Origin: Betaproteobacteria bacterium UBA2293
GTDB lineage: Bacteria; Pseudomonadota; Gammaproteobacteria; Burkholderiales; Rhodocyclaceae
DNA length: 64,000 nucleotides
Direction: 5' to 3'
Assembly (NCBI GenBank): GCA_002345845.1
Contig: DDWF01000252.1
Location: 16,385-80,384 of the forward strand
Position 1 is the stretch's first letter, and every line of letters starts with the position of its first letter. Under the pieces are notes generated by a model. The model was not told the origin of the DNA. It made no database searches and saw only the letters and a list, made by a program, of their open reading frames with translations. Shown piece after piece: positions 25,694 to 33,983 of this stretch. A program made the position numbers and the translations under genes.

Positions 25694-26638
25694 ATGCAAG
25701 ACAGCCAGGAGGTCAGCAAGCACCACGAAAATGCATTGCAATCGGTTGAGATGCTGCGTGCCGTTATCGGCGGCGATACCTACGAGACGGTAGCCGTGCG
25801 CTTCGGTATTTCGCGTACAGCGGTGGAGCGGCGCATCAAGTCGGTTGCCGTCCAACTTACGCAGGTGGTTGGTGTGGACGGTCTAAAGGAAGAGGGCGCG
25901 GCATTTGTGCGCCGGCTACGCCTGCATCGCGAGGCCATCCTCGTCGCGCTGGCGGGATTCGAGCCGCTGCCGCCGGTCGGTTCCCGCCCGGCGCGCGTAT
26001 TGTCGGCGGCAGAGGTGGCCCAGGGCGCGGTGCGCATCAAGGGCCGTACCAATCGCACTTGGCACGACCTTGCCCTCTACTACATGCTGTTTGCCACCGG
26101 CCTGCGCCCTCTCGAAATCGCCCGGCTTGAGGTGCGCGACTACCTGCATGCCGATGGCAGCGTGTGCCGCGAATCGGAATTGCGTGGCGAGGCGGCGATC
26201 AACGGCAAATTGAGGCCACTCTATTTCAGTAGTTGCCGGCTCGATGACGCGCTGACGGCCTATTTTCGGGAACGCTGCGCGTGCGGGCACGGTGTCGGGG
26301 CGCCAGATTTCTACCGTGGATTGCGTGCGGACAGCCGCTTGTTTCTGTCGCCCTGCGGAGAACCCTACCGAATCGCTTCAAATAACGGTGAGCCAGGGCA
26401 GAATCGCTTCGTTTGTCGGGCTCTGCTGGAGATTTACCGCAAGTTGTTTCGCTACGCCGAACTCAAGGGACTGAGCGCCCAGTCGGCGCGTCTGACAGTA
26501 ATGTCGCGGATGTTTGAGCGCGGTGCTGACGAAGATCAGGTCGGTGCCATCCTGGGTATCGGCGAGCGCAGCGCGGTGCGGGAACTGTTGCCCCGGCCGA
26601 AGCCAACACTGGCTGAACTGCTCGACGAACTGGTTTAA
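25694..26638 (+). CDS. Tyrosine recombinase-like protein lacking the catalytic Tyr
   Basis: This 314-residue protein has an N-terminal helix-turn-helix (TYETVAVRFGISRTAVERRI, residues about 29-48). The catalytic-domain box I follows (ATGLRPLEIARLEV, with R138). Box II should read HxLR...H/W...Y; here SARLTVMSRMFERGADEDQV keeps one Arg (R266) but no HxxR, and there is no Tyr in the last 54 residues. It therefore looks unable to cleave DNA by itself and may act as a recombination directionality or DNA-binding factor. It starts 245 bp after AlpA, and DUF1173 follows by 16 bp. Confidence 0.7.
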   Translation: MQDSQEVSKHHENALQSVEMLRAVIGGDTYETVAVRFGISRTAVERRIKSVAVQLTQVVGVDGLKEEGAAFVRRLRLHREAILVALAGFEPLPPVGSRPARVLSAAEVAQGAVRIKGRTNRTWHDLALYYMLFATGLRPLEIARLEVRDYLHADGSVCRESELRGEAAINGKLRPLYFSSCRLDDALTAYFRERCACGHGVGAPDFYRGLRADSRLFLSPCGEPYRIASNNGEPGQNRFVCRALLEIYRKLFRYAELKGLSAQSARLTVMSRMFERGADEDQVGAILGIGERSAVRELLPRPKPTLAELLDELV

Positions 26639-26654
26639 GTCAGGTCTGGCCGCT

Positions 26655-27878
26655 ATGGACCTCCAGCGCTTTGCCATCAAGGGCCGCGTAATCGGCGCCG
26701 ATGATCCGCAGTTACAGGAAGCTTTGGCCCAGGTTCATGACACCCTCGAACGGCCCCGCTGTCTGTGCATGCCGGGCGGGGTGGAAATGTACGTGGCGCG
26801 CCACAGCCTGTTCGTGGTCAAGCGCATGCCGGACAGCGGCAGCACCCACCATCCGGGTTGTCCTTCCTACGAGCCGGAGGCCCAGCAATCGGGCCTCGGC
26901 GAGTTGGTGGGCGAAGCGGTGCTGGAGTCAGAGCCGGGGCGGGTCGAACTGCGCGTGGATTTTCCATGGACGCGGATGATCGGGTACAGCGTGCCGCGCG
27001 GCGAAGCACAGGAGATGGCAGAGGTGGGCGTGCCGCGGCGGCGCATGTCGCTACGTGCCTTGATGCACTACCTGTTTGAGCGCGCCGGCTTCAACCGCTG
27101 GAGTCCGGCCATGGCTGGCAAGCGTAACCAGGGAGTACTACGCAAATACCTGCTGGAGGCGGCCGAGGAAATCACTATCAAGGGCGTGCCGCTGGCCGAG
27201 CGCCTGTATATCCCCGAACCTTTCAGTGAAAGCAGCAAGGTCGAAGCTGCCCAGCGCCGACGCGAGAAACTGGCGGTGTTACGCCCGCGCGACGGCCAGA
27301 CGCCGCTAGCCATCGTCATCGGCGAATACAAGATCAGCGAGGCAACGGCCCAGGGGCACCGGGTTTGGATTCGTCACATGCCGGATGCGCCCTTACTGAT
27401 CGCCGGCCGTACTTGGGAGCGCATAGAACGGGTCTTCGCACCGCTGTTCGAGGCTCGCGATGCCGATATTGGCCACTCGGTGAGGCTGGTCATGGCCGCA
27501 CTGATCTGTGCCCGCCGTGAACACACCTACGAGATTGATTCGGTAAGCCTGATGCTGACCAGCGAGCAGTGGATACCGATCGAGGGTGTACATGAACTTC
27601 CACTGATTGATGCCCTGGTTGCTCAGCAGCGTCGCTTCGTCAAGCCACTACGCTACGATGCGCGCAGTGCCGCGCCATTTCCGAACGCGCTACTGCTGGA
27701 TGCCGGGCCGTCATCGGTGCCGCTGCATGTGGCGAACCCCTTTATGGCTCCCGGGGAACGGGATGCGAAAGAGAAGGCGATCAGAGCGGAAAAGACGATG
27801 GTATGGACGTGGCGGACGGACGTTCCGATGGCGGATTTTCCAACGCGTGATGGTTTTTCACCATCGGATCGTGGCTGA
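26655..27878 (+). CDS. DUF1173 family ICE protein
   Basis: This 407-residue protein belongs to DUF1173, found almost only in ICEs and plasmids; function is unknown. The N-terminus has RPRCLCMPGGVEMYVARH and HHPGCPSYEP, both containing Cys/His that might bind metal. The middle is helical and basic, and the C-terminus includes PFPNALLLDAGPSSVPLHV. ATG 26655 lies 16 bp after the recombinase-like stop. It is the last ICE gene before the cobalamin cargo. Confidence 0.8.
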   Translation: MDLQRFAIKGRVIGADDPQLQEALAQVHDTLERPRCLCMPGGVEMYVARHSLFVVKRMPDSGSTHHPGCPSYEPEAQQSGLGELVGEAVLESEPGRVELRVDFPWTRMIGYSVPRGEAQEMAEVGVPRRRMSLRALMHYLFERAGFNRWSPAMAGKRNQGVLRKYLLEAAEEITIKGVPLAERLYIPEPFSESSKVEAAQRRREKLAVLRPRDGQTPLAIVIGEYKISEATAQGHRVWIRHMPDAPLLIAGRTWERIERVFAPLFEARDADIGHSVRLVMAALICARREHTYEIDSVSLMLTSEQWIPIEGVHELPLIDALVAQQRRFVKPLRYDARSAAPFPNALLLDAGPSSVPLHVANPFMAPGERDAKEKAIRAEKTMVWTWRTDVPMADFPTRDGFSPSDRG

Positions 27879-28123
27879 TAATTTCATAGCTAGAGGCCAA
27901 CCACTCAGTTTGCTGCAGGTCAGCCTTGACTAGGTTGGCTCCTGCGTGCCTTGGTCTGCCGTTCACATTGTTTGGGACTAAATGGCGGGAAACAAAGTAC
28001 AACTGGCGTAGCAGGCGTCTGCCCACTGGCAAGTCCTCGGCCAAAGCCGACCTTGAGCGCCCGGCCGAAGTCGGGCAGCAATGTACACTTAGCTGCCGCT
28101 CGGCAGCCAATGCGGTGCATACG
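27879..28123. other. Left junction between ICE genes and cobalamin cluster
   Basis: No gene is seen here. A 7-bp GC inverted repeat (GCTGCCG/CGGCAGC, 28092-28107) sits 17 bp beyond the receptor stop, without a T-tract. No insertion sequence or clear direct repeat marks the cargo boundary. Confidence 0.35.
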
Positions 28124-30232
28124 TTAAAAACTAATGCGTAGTCCAACTCGCAAGGTACGCGGCTCCAGCGGATGGACCAAACGGCCATCGATGGCTGATC
28201 CCGAACCGCAGCCGCCGGTTCCGGCCATGGCTTCGTTGCGGGTGCAGGCACCGCCCCAGTATTCGATGTCGTTGGCCTTTTTGTCGAACAGGTTCAGGAC
28301 ATCGAGCGTCGCCTGCCATTGCTTGTTGAAGCGATAGCCGAGCTTGAGGTTGGCCATCCAGAAGGCGCTGGATTTTTCGCTGCCGGTTTCCTCCAGTGCG
28401 TAGGCGCCCAGGTAGCGCATGCGGACGCCGCCGAACCATTGGCCGTTATCGTCGTAAGAGATACCCAGCGACACCGTCAGTGGGATGGCGTTGGGAACAT
28501 AGCGCCCGCCGTTGATCTCCTCCTTGAAACGCGCTTTTGAGAGCGCGAGGTCAGCATCGACGATCAGGCCGGAGAGCGGGGTGAAGTAGTTGGACCATTC
28601 AAGACCTGTCCTTCGCGATGCGCCTTTCGGTTCGGTAATGCCCTCATCGCCGATGAAGACCAGCTCGGATGCCAGCTCCATTTGCCATACCGACAGGCTG
28701 CTGTTCCAGCCGGGCAGCGGGACGACGCGCACCCCCAGTTCGCTGCCCTTGGCCTTGACCAGTAGCGGCACGGCTTGGGTAGGCGTGCCATCCTGCGGAT
28801 TGACCTTGGCCGTGGCGCCGCGCACGTCGTTGCTGTGGAAGCCGTGGCCCCAGTTGGCGTAGAACTGGGTCGGACCGAGCAGGTCAAACGGGCCGAACAC
28901 CGTGCCCAGCTTGGGGCTGGCCTGATGGGCCGAAACCTCGCCGCCGTTGGCCATGTTGTAGGTGCCGCCCAGCGCCGTTGCTTCGGCGCGGATCAGGTCG
29001 TAGCGGCCGCCGACGCTGGTACGCAGCCAGGGCAGCCACTGCGTCTTGGCATCGAGGAAGAGGCCGGTTGCCGTTTCGGTGATCTTGTCCTCGCGAACGG
29101 TGTTGGTGCGCTGGCGGTCCATCGTGTTGTACAGGCCGACCTTGCCTATGCGGTCCTGGCGCAACTGCATGCCGGCGGTCAGCTCGGTGTCGCGCAACTG
29201 CGGGCCGAGGAACCAGGTATGGCGCAGGTCGCCACCCCAGACTACACGCTCGTCCGCCTGTTCGTGCTGGTCGCCTGACAGGCCGCTGATGTAGCCGGAG
29301 GCGGATGAGAAGAGGTTGAGACCGTAGTCGATCACATAGGCATTGGCCCGAGTGGCGACGTTCTCGCCGGTTTGCGCCCATTCACCGGACAGACTGTAGC
29401 GATGCGTCTGGCCGCCGTCGTGGGCGACCAGGGTGCCGTAGCGGCCGATTTCGCCGCTGCTGATGGCGCGCTCGGGAACGTGCTCGGACGCTGTCCAGTC
29501 AGCCTTGTAGAGCATGGCGGTGAAGGCGAAGCCGTTGGCTGCGGAGCCGGATGACAGGCGGAACACGGCGTTCTGCTTTTGCAGGTTTTCCGGCTGATCC
29601 CAGGGGCCATCGTTGCCGGCCAGTTCGACACCGGCCAGCAGGTTGAAGCCGTTGATTTCAGTACTGCCGGCCGCGAGCAGGCGGCGATAGTTGTGCTGAC
29701 CCAAACTGAGGTCAATGAAGGGAGCAGCCAGCTTGCGCTGGTAGTCGATGCGGGCGCTGCCGCTGGTTGCAAAGTCGCCATCCTCGGCGCCATAGACGCC
29801 TTTTTTATATTTGACCGTGCCGACCAGTTCAGGAATCAGGAAATTGAGATCCATGTAGCCCTGGCCGTGGGCGTGGCTGACCATGTTGATTGGCATGCCC
29901 ATGACGTGGGTGGCGAAATCGCTGCCGTGGTCGAGGTTGAAGCCGCGCAGGAAATACTGGTTGGCCTTGCCGCCCCCCGAATGCTGGGTGACGATCATGC
30001 CGGGCACGACCTCCATCACCTCGGCCGGGCGCAGCAGCGGGCGGTTGGCCAACTGCTTGGCGGTGACCGTGCCTTCGCTGGCCGTGTCGGCGACGCCGAT
30101 CAAATCCTTGCTGCCGCTGGAAACGGTGACTTCCTGCAAGGTGGGAATACCGGCGGCGTGGGCCAGGCCGGCCGCCGTCATGGTCAAACTGAGAATCGAA
30201 TGCCGCAGGGGCGTGAAACAGGGGGGGCGCAT
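28124..30232 (-). CDS. TonB-dependent outer-membrane receptor, probably for corrinoids
   Basis: This 702-residue protein has a signal peptide (residues about 1-26, ending LAHAAG), a plug domain (VMEVVPGMIVTQHSGGGKANQYFLRG broken by short gaps, residues about 70-100) and a beta-barrel ending in LRVGLRISF with the terminal Phe typical of outer-membrane proteins. A cobalamin riboswitch precedes it, which identifies corrinoid uptake as the likely role. It is longer than Escherichia coli BtuB (about 610). ATG 30232 with TTTGGAG upstream is the start; the receptor would be energised by TonB-ExbBD encoded elsewhere. Confidence 0.8.
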   Translation of the reverse strand: MRPPCFTPLRHSILSLTMTAAGLAHAAGIPTLQEVTVSSGSKDLIGVADTASEGTVTAKQLANRPLLRPAEVMEVVPGMIVTQHSGGGKANQYFLRGFNLDHGSDFATHVMGMPINMVSHAHGQGYMDLNFLIPELVGTVKYKKGVYGAEDGDFATSGSARIDYQRKLAAPFIDLSLGQHNYRRLLAAGSTEINGFNLLAGVELAGNDGPWDQPENLQKQNAVFRLSSGSAANGFAFTAMLYKADWTASEHVPERAISSGEIGRYGTLVAHDGGQTHRYSLSGEWAQTGENVATRANAYVIDYGLNLFSSASGYISGLSGDQHEQADERVVWGGDLRHTWFLGPQLRDTELTAGMQLRQDRIGKVGLYNTMDRQRTNTVREDKITETATGLFLDAKTQWLPWLRTSVGGRYDLIRAEATALGGTYNMANGGEVSAHQASPKLGTVFGPFDLLGPTQFYANWGHGFHSNDVRGATAKVNPQDGTPTQAVPLLVKAKGSELGVRVVPLPGWNSSLSVWQMELASELVFIGDEGITEPKGASRRTGLEWSNYFTPLSGLIVDADLALSKARFKEEINGGRYVPNAIPLTVSLGISYDDNGQWFGGVRMRYLGAYALEETGSEKSSAFWMANLKLGYRFNKQWQATLDVLNLFDKKANDIEYWGGACTRNEAMAGTGGCGSGSAIDGRLVHPLEPRTLRVGLRISF

Positions 30233-30354
30233 GGCTTGCTCCAAAGAACGACTGCCTGCCACGGCCTAGCTGCGGTCAACGCCAAAAAAGCGCCAAAATC
30301 GCCGCTATCCGCATCCCCGCAGACAGTCCGTTTCAAAACGCTGCCGCAGTGAGC

Positions 30355-30545
30355 GGACAGCACGAAGCAACAGGCCGGTCTCCGGGCTCGCAAGTCTTGA
30401 CGCATCGCCTTCCCGGGGAATTCCAGTGGCATGATGATGCGTCCGCACTCGCTTACCGTTGCGGGGGCAGCCGGGGCATGGCGACCGCATGGATCGCGCA
30501 CCCCGTTCCCGTTTCACCCGACGCCGTTCAGCGGCGGGCACCTGT
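30355..30545 (-). promoter_or_regulatory. Cobalamin riboswitch upstream of the TonB receptor
   Basis: On the minus strand the conserved core appears in order: GGTGAAACGGGAA, GGCTGCCCCCGCAACGGTAA, the B12 box GCCACTGG (30423-30430), then GGGAAGGC and GAGCCCGGAGACC. This is the standard adenosylcobalamin aptamer. It should switch the receptor off when cobalamin is abundant. Confidence 0.93.
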
Positions 30546-30607
30546 TGCTTTTGTCCGGCGGTCTTGCTTGAAACGCACTCGGGCCGGACGCCGAGTGCCT
30601 TAAAACA

Positions 30608-30973
30608 TCAATCGCCTTCGCCGTTGTGATGGAAAACCAGCTCCTCGACCACACGCCCGTTCTTCAGGTGTTGTTCGATGATGCGGTCCATGTTGTCCTC
30701 GGTCACGTTGTAGTACCAGACGCCATCGGGCTGCACGGCAACGATCGGCCCGCCCTGGCAGGCGGCGACGCAGCCGGTGCGCGTGCGCTTGACACGGGCC
30801 GGGCCGGCATCGACGCCGAGGCCCGCGGCGCGGAACTTGGCTTGCAGCGCGTTGAACAAGGCTTCGCCTTCGCCATTCTGCGTACAACGTGGGCCGGTGC
30901 AGATCAGCACCTGGCGGCTGTAATCGCGGATCGTCGGCTTGGTGATCTGTTTGGCCTCACGCTCAGCCTTCAA
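30608..30973 (-). CDS. (2Fe-2S) thioredoxin-like ferredoxin of the cobalamin cluster
   Basis: This 121-residue protein has Cys pairs CTGPRC near residue 22 and CVAACQGGP near residue 66, in the order of thioredoxin-like 2Fe-2S ferredoxins. The start is TTG 30973, inside the 3' end of the cbiH gene behind GAGGAG, because no ATG fits. Such ferredoxins are often found at the end of cbi operons, possibly supplying electrons for a corrin-ring step. The overlap implies translational coupling with CbiH. Confidence 0.7.
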   Translation of the reverse strand: MKAEREAKQITKPTIRDYSRQVLICTGPRCTQNGEGEALFNALQAKFRAAGLGVDAGPARVKRTRTGCVAACQGGPIVAVQPDGVWYYNVTEDNMDRIIEQHLKNGRVVEELVFHHNGEGD

Positions 30974-31964
30974 GCTCGTTCTCCTCACCTTCCGGCGGTA
31001 GCTCGGTGTGCAAGACCCCGGCGATATAGTCCTCCGGCAGGCGATATTCGGCGGCCAGTTCGGCCGCGCTCTTGCCACTGGCCTGAATGGCCGCCATCCA
31101 GCCGTTGAGGCCGGTGGACAGCGAACGGCCGGCTTGCTCGCCATCGTGCGTGTTGCGCTCACCATCCTCGACTGCATATTTGTTGGCGTAGCCGCGTGGC
31201 GTGACCATCAGGCCGTGCTTGATGAAGGTGTTGGAGTTGCCGATCAGTACCGTGGACAGCATGCCGATGTCGGCCTCGGCCATCTTGTCCAGCGTGGTCA
31301 GTTCGATGCGCTGCTTGGGGCGATAGCCGGATTTGACGATAGCGACCGGCGTCTGCGGATCGCGGTGGCGCAGGAAAATACGCTGGGCTTCGACGATCTG
31401 CTGCGTGCGGCGGCCGCTCTTCGGGTTGTAGAGGGCGACGACGAAATCCGCGTAGGCCACGGCATCGAGGCGGCGGGCGATGGTCGGCCACGGTGTCAGC
31501 AGGTCGGACAGCGAAATGGCGCAAAAGTCGTGGGTCAGCGGTGCGCCGACCAGCGCGGCACAGGTGTTGAGGGCCGAGGCACCGGGAATGATTTCTACTT
31601 CGATGTCCGAGTCCGGCGTCCAGCCCGCCTGAAACAGCACTTCAAAGGTCGGCCCGGCCATGCCGTACACGCCGGCGTCACCGGATGAAATCAGCGCCAC
31701 CTTTTTGCCCTGACGGGCGCGGTCGAGCGACTCAATGGCGCGGTCGAGTTCTTCGGTCATCGACTTCTTGATGACCTCTTTGCCAACCACCAGATCGGCG
31801 ACGAGACGGATGTAGGTGACGTAGCCGATGATGGTGTCCGCCTCGGCAATGGCTGCGCGGGCGCGGGCGGTGAGGTGGTCGTTGCTGCCCGGGCCGAGGC
31901 CGACGAGCATGATCTTGCCGGTTTTGGCGGGGATGTTTTCAGGTGCGTTGAGCGGTGCATTCAT
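30963..31964 (-). CDS. cbiH: Precorrin-3B C17-methyltransferase CbiH/CobJ
   Basis: The protein has 333 residues. The tetrapyrrole methylase fold shows VGLGPGSNDHLT near residue 21, GDAGVYGMAGP near residue 94 and PGASALNTC near residue 125. An extra C-terminal segment of about 70 residues (GLNGWMAAIQASGKSAAELA) extends beyond the core. CbiH/CobJ methylates C17 and contracts the ring. It overlaps both neighbours by about 4-11 bp. The C-terminal extension is seen in some bacteria; its role is not known to me. Confidence 0.88.
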   Translation of the reverse strand: MNAPLNAPENIPAKTGKIMLVGLGPGSNDHLTARARAAIAEADTIIGYVTYIRLVADLVVGKEVIKKSMTEELDRAIESLDRARQGKKVALISSGDAGVYGMAGPTFEVLFQAGWTPDSDIEVEIIPGASALNTCAALVGAPLTHDFCAISLSDLLTPWPTIARRLDAVAYADFVVALYNPKSGRRTQQIVEAQRIFLRHRDPQTPVAIVKSGYRPKQRIELTTLDKMAEADIGMLSTVLIGNSNTFIKHGLMVTPRGYANKYAVEDGERNTHDGEQAGRSLSTGLNGWMAAIQASGKSAAELAAEYRLPEDYIAGVLHTELPPEGEENELEG

Positions 31965-32356
31965 TGGGGAATCCTTGCGATGGAGACGGTGGCATTGCGG
32001 CCATCAGCGCCGCGCAGCTTGTGTTTTTCGATGATCAGAGCGGTTTGGTCGGTCTGGGCGACGAGGATGGCCGAGGCTTCGGAGACCGACGGCGTACCGG
32101 TGTATTTGCGAACGGTTTCCGACGGATTGGGAACGCTGACCCCGGCCAGTTCGGCTGCGGGATAAAAGTGGATCGTCCAGCCGTGAGCTTGGGCGACTTC
32201 GGCCAGACCGATTTCGTCAGCCTTGAGGTCAATCGAGGCCACGGCCTGCACGTCAGCCAGCGCGGCGCCGGCCAGGCTTAGTGCCTCGTCGATCACCTGC
32301 TGGATGGTCGCGGCCGGGGTGCCCCGGTCGCAGCCGAGGCCGAGGGCAATCTTCAT
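31961..32356 (-). CDS. CobE / C-terminal CbiG domain protein
   Basis: The protein has 131 residues and begins MKIALGLGCDRGTPAATIQQ, the conserved start of the CobE/CbiG C-terminal domain; it ends with GADGRNATVSIAR. In many genomes this domain is the second half of CbiG; here it is a separate gene overlapping CbiG-N by 4 bp. It probably pairs with CbiG in acetaldehyde release from cobalt-precorrin-5A. Confidence 0.8.
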   Translation of the reverse strand: MKIALGLGCDRGTPAATIQQVIDEALSLAGAALADVQAVASIDLKADEIGLAEVAQAHGWTIHFYPAAELAGVSVPNPSETVRKYTGTPSVSEASAILVAQTDQTALIIEKHKLRGADGRNATVSIARIPQ

Positions 32357-33084
32357 GGCCGGTAAACCACCCGGCGACCGGCGAGGCGATGGGCAAATTC
32401 GCTCGGCATCTCGCGCTGGCTGATCCACAGTACCGTCGCAAACTGATCGAGCGGCACATCTTCCAGCTGGCCAAACTGCGTCACATTGGCCGGCAACGGC
32501 CCGCTGCGTCCATTGGCGTGCCCCGACCACCAATCGGTGCTGCCGGCTTCCTGCACGAGGGCGACTGCCTCATCGTTCACCATCGCCGCGCTGCAGCGGA
32601 CGATTTCGTCGTGCGTCGCGTCGAATGTCCAGCCCAGTTCGCGGCCGAGCAGATCGACAGCGATGGTTTCGCGGGCGTCCGAAGCAGTGGTCAGTACGGC
32701 CTGTGCACCGAGGGCAGTGGCGAGGTGGCCGGCCAGTTGATTGGCCCCGCCGAGATGGCCGGAGAGCATGGGGATGACGAATTTGCCAGCCTCGTCGATG
32801 ACGACCACGCCGGGGTCGGTTTCCTTGTTTTTCAGGTGCGGTGCGATCAGGCGCACGACGGCACCGAGCGAGACGATGCAAACGATGCCGTCAAAGGCAG
32901 CGAACAGGGCCGGCACCTGGTCGCCGACCTTGCCTTCGTAGCAATGAAAGGCGCCGGGGGCGGCATGCCCGGCTTCGGTGCGGAATTTTTCCGGACAAAA
33001 AAGTTGGGCGCAGGGGAGGGCGGCAACGACTTTGCCGGCCAGTGCGATGCCGTGTTTGGTGATGGAAACTACTGCGATTTTCAT
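32353..33084 (-). CDS. cbiG: Cobalt-precorrin-5A hydrolase CbiG, N-terminal and central part
   Basis: The protein has 243 residues. It starts MKIAVVSITKHGIALAG and contains GIVCIVSLGAVVRLIAPHLK and VIPMLSGHLGGANQLA, both CbiG hallmarks. CbiG opens the lactone of cobalt-precorrin-5A and releases the two-carbon fragment in the anaerobic pathway. The C-terminal CobE-like domain is encoded by the next gene. Full-length CbiG proteins are about 340-350 residues, and the two proteins together match that length. Confidence 0.85.
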   Translation of the reverse strand: MKIAVVSITKHGIALAGKVVAALPCAQLFCPEKFRTEAGHAAPGAFHCYEGKVGDQVPALFAAFDGIVCIVSLGAVVRLIAPHLKNKETDPGVVVIDEAGKFVIPMLSGHLGGANQLAGHLATALGAQAVLTTASDARETIAVDLLGRELGWTFDATHDEIVRCSAAMVNDEAVALVQEAGSTDWWSGHANGRSGPLPANVTQFGQLEDVPLDQFATVLWISQREMPSEFAHRLAGRRVVYRP

Positions 33085-33170
33085 ATTGGAGGGCTCGGTG
33101 AAAGCTTCGTTTTATTGATTGTTTTTCCGGTGGAGCGTGGGGTCAGCCGTGATTTTTAGTTTTGACGTAA

Positions 33171-33983
33171 TCAGGCGCAGAGCATGGCGGTGGCGTCGAC
33201 GGCCTCTTTGCGTTTGCGACAACCGCGACGCAACTCGCCGCGCACGCGCTTGGGGTTTTGCACCAGCATCAGCGACAGATAATTGACCTTCTCGCCCTTC
33301 AGACTGGCCACGTCGCGCACAATGCGCTCGTCCGGTGAACCGACTTTTTCGATAAATACCGAGGTGTCCAGCAGATCGCGTTGTTCCAGCAGTTCGATGA
33401 CTTCATCGACCAGCGGCTTAACCTTGAGCAGGGCCAGGGTGTCGAACTCGTCGAGCAGGTGGTTGATGACTTCCACACCATAAGCGGCGGGGATGATGGC
33501 AAAGGTTTCGTCTTCCTCGGCCAGGGTGACGCCGGTGGTGGCCGCCGCCGCTGCGAAGGACGAGACGCCGGGAATGGTTTCCACCTCGACTTCCGGCACC
33601 AGTTCGCGCACGACGCGGGCGAGGTGGCCGAAGGTGGCGAAGGTGGACGCATCGCCCTCGACCAGAAAGACCAGATCGCGGCCTTCGCCGAGCAGGGCGA
33701 CGGTCTGTTGCGCCGCGCGCACCCAGGCCTTGGCCAGAATGTCGGCATCGCGGGTCATCGGGAAAACCAGTTCAACCGCGTCGCTCGGGATGGCGATGCC
33801 ACCGCGCTCGACGATGGACAGCGCATAGGACGATTCCTCGGCCTTCTTCACCGGATACAGCCAGCGGGCGCCGGATTGCAGGGCGCGCCAGGCGCGGCGG
33901 GTAATCAGCTCAGGATCGCCGGGGCCGAGGGAGGCACCGATCAGTTTGCCGTAGCGTTTATGGGCGTTTTGAGGTTCAGTCAT
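33171..33983 (-). CDS. cbiL: Precorrin-2 C20-methyltransferase CbiL/CobI
   Basis: The protein has 270 residues. The SAM-dependent methylase fold shows LIGASLGPGDPELIT near residue 13, VEGDASTFATFGHL near residue 104 and VETIPGVSSFAA near residue 130. The start at ATG 33983 overlaps the cbiET stop by 4 bp (ATGA). CbiL/CobI adds the C20 methyl group to (cobalt-)precorrin-2, the first committed step of the corrin ring. A basic C-terminal tail (RRGCRKRKEAVDATA) is unusual. Confidence 0.88.
   Translation of the reverse strand: MTEPQNAHKRYGKLIGASLGPGDPELITRRAWRALQSGARWLYPVKKAEESSYALSIVERGGIAIPSDAVELVFPMTRDADILAKAWVRAAQQTVALLGEGRDLVFLVEGDASTFATFGHLARVVRELVPEVEVETIPGVSSFAAAAATTGVTLAEEDETFAIIPAAYGVEVINHLLDEFDTLALLKVKPLVDEVIELLEQRDLLDTSVFIEKVGSPDERIVRDVASLKGEKVNYLSLMLVQNPKRVRGELRRGCRKRKEAVDATAMLCA

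Noticed and set aside
25694..26638. Active ICE integrase
   Set aside because: The catalytic Tyr and HxxR motif are missing, so I do not call it the integrase.
33085..33170. A third riboswitch inside the cbi operon
   Set aside because: The 86-bp gap is too short and has no B12 box or other aptamer signature.
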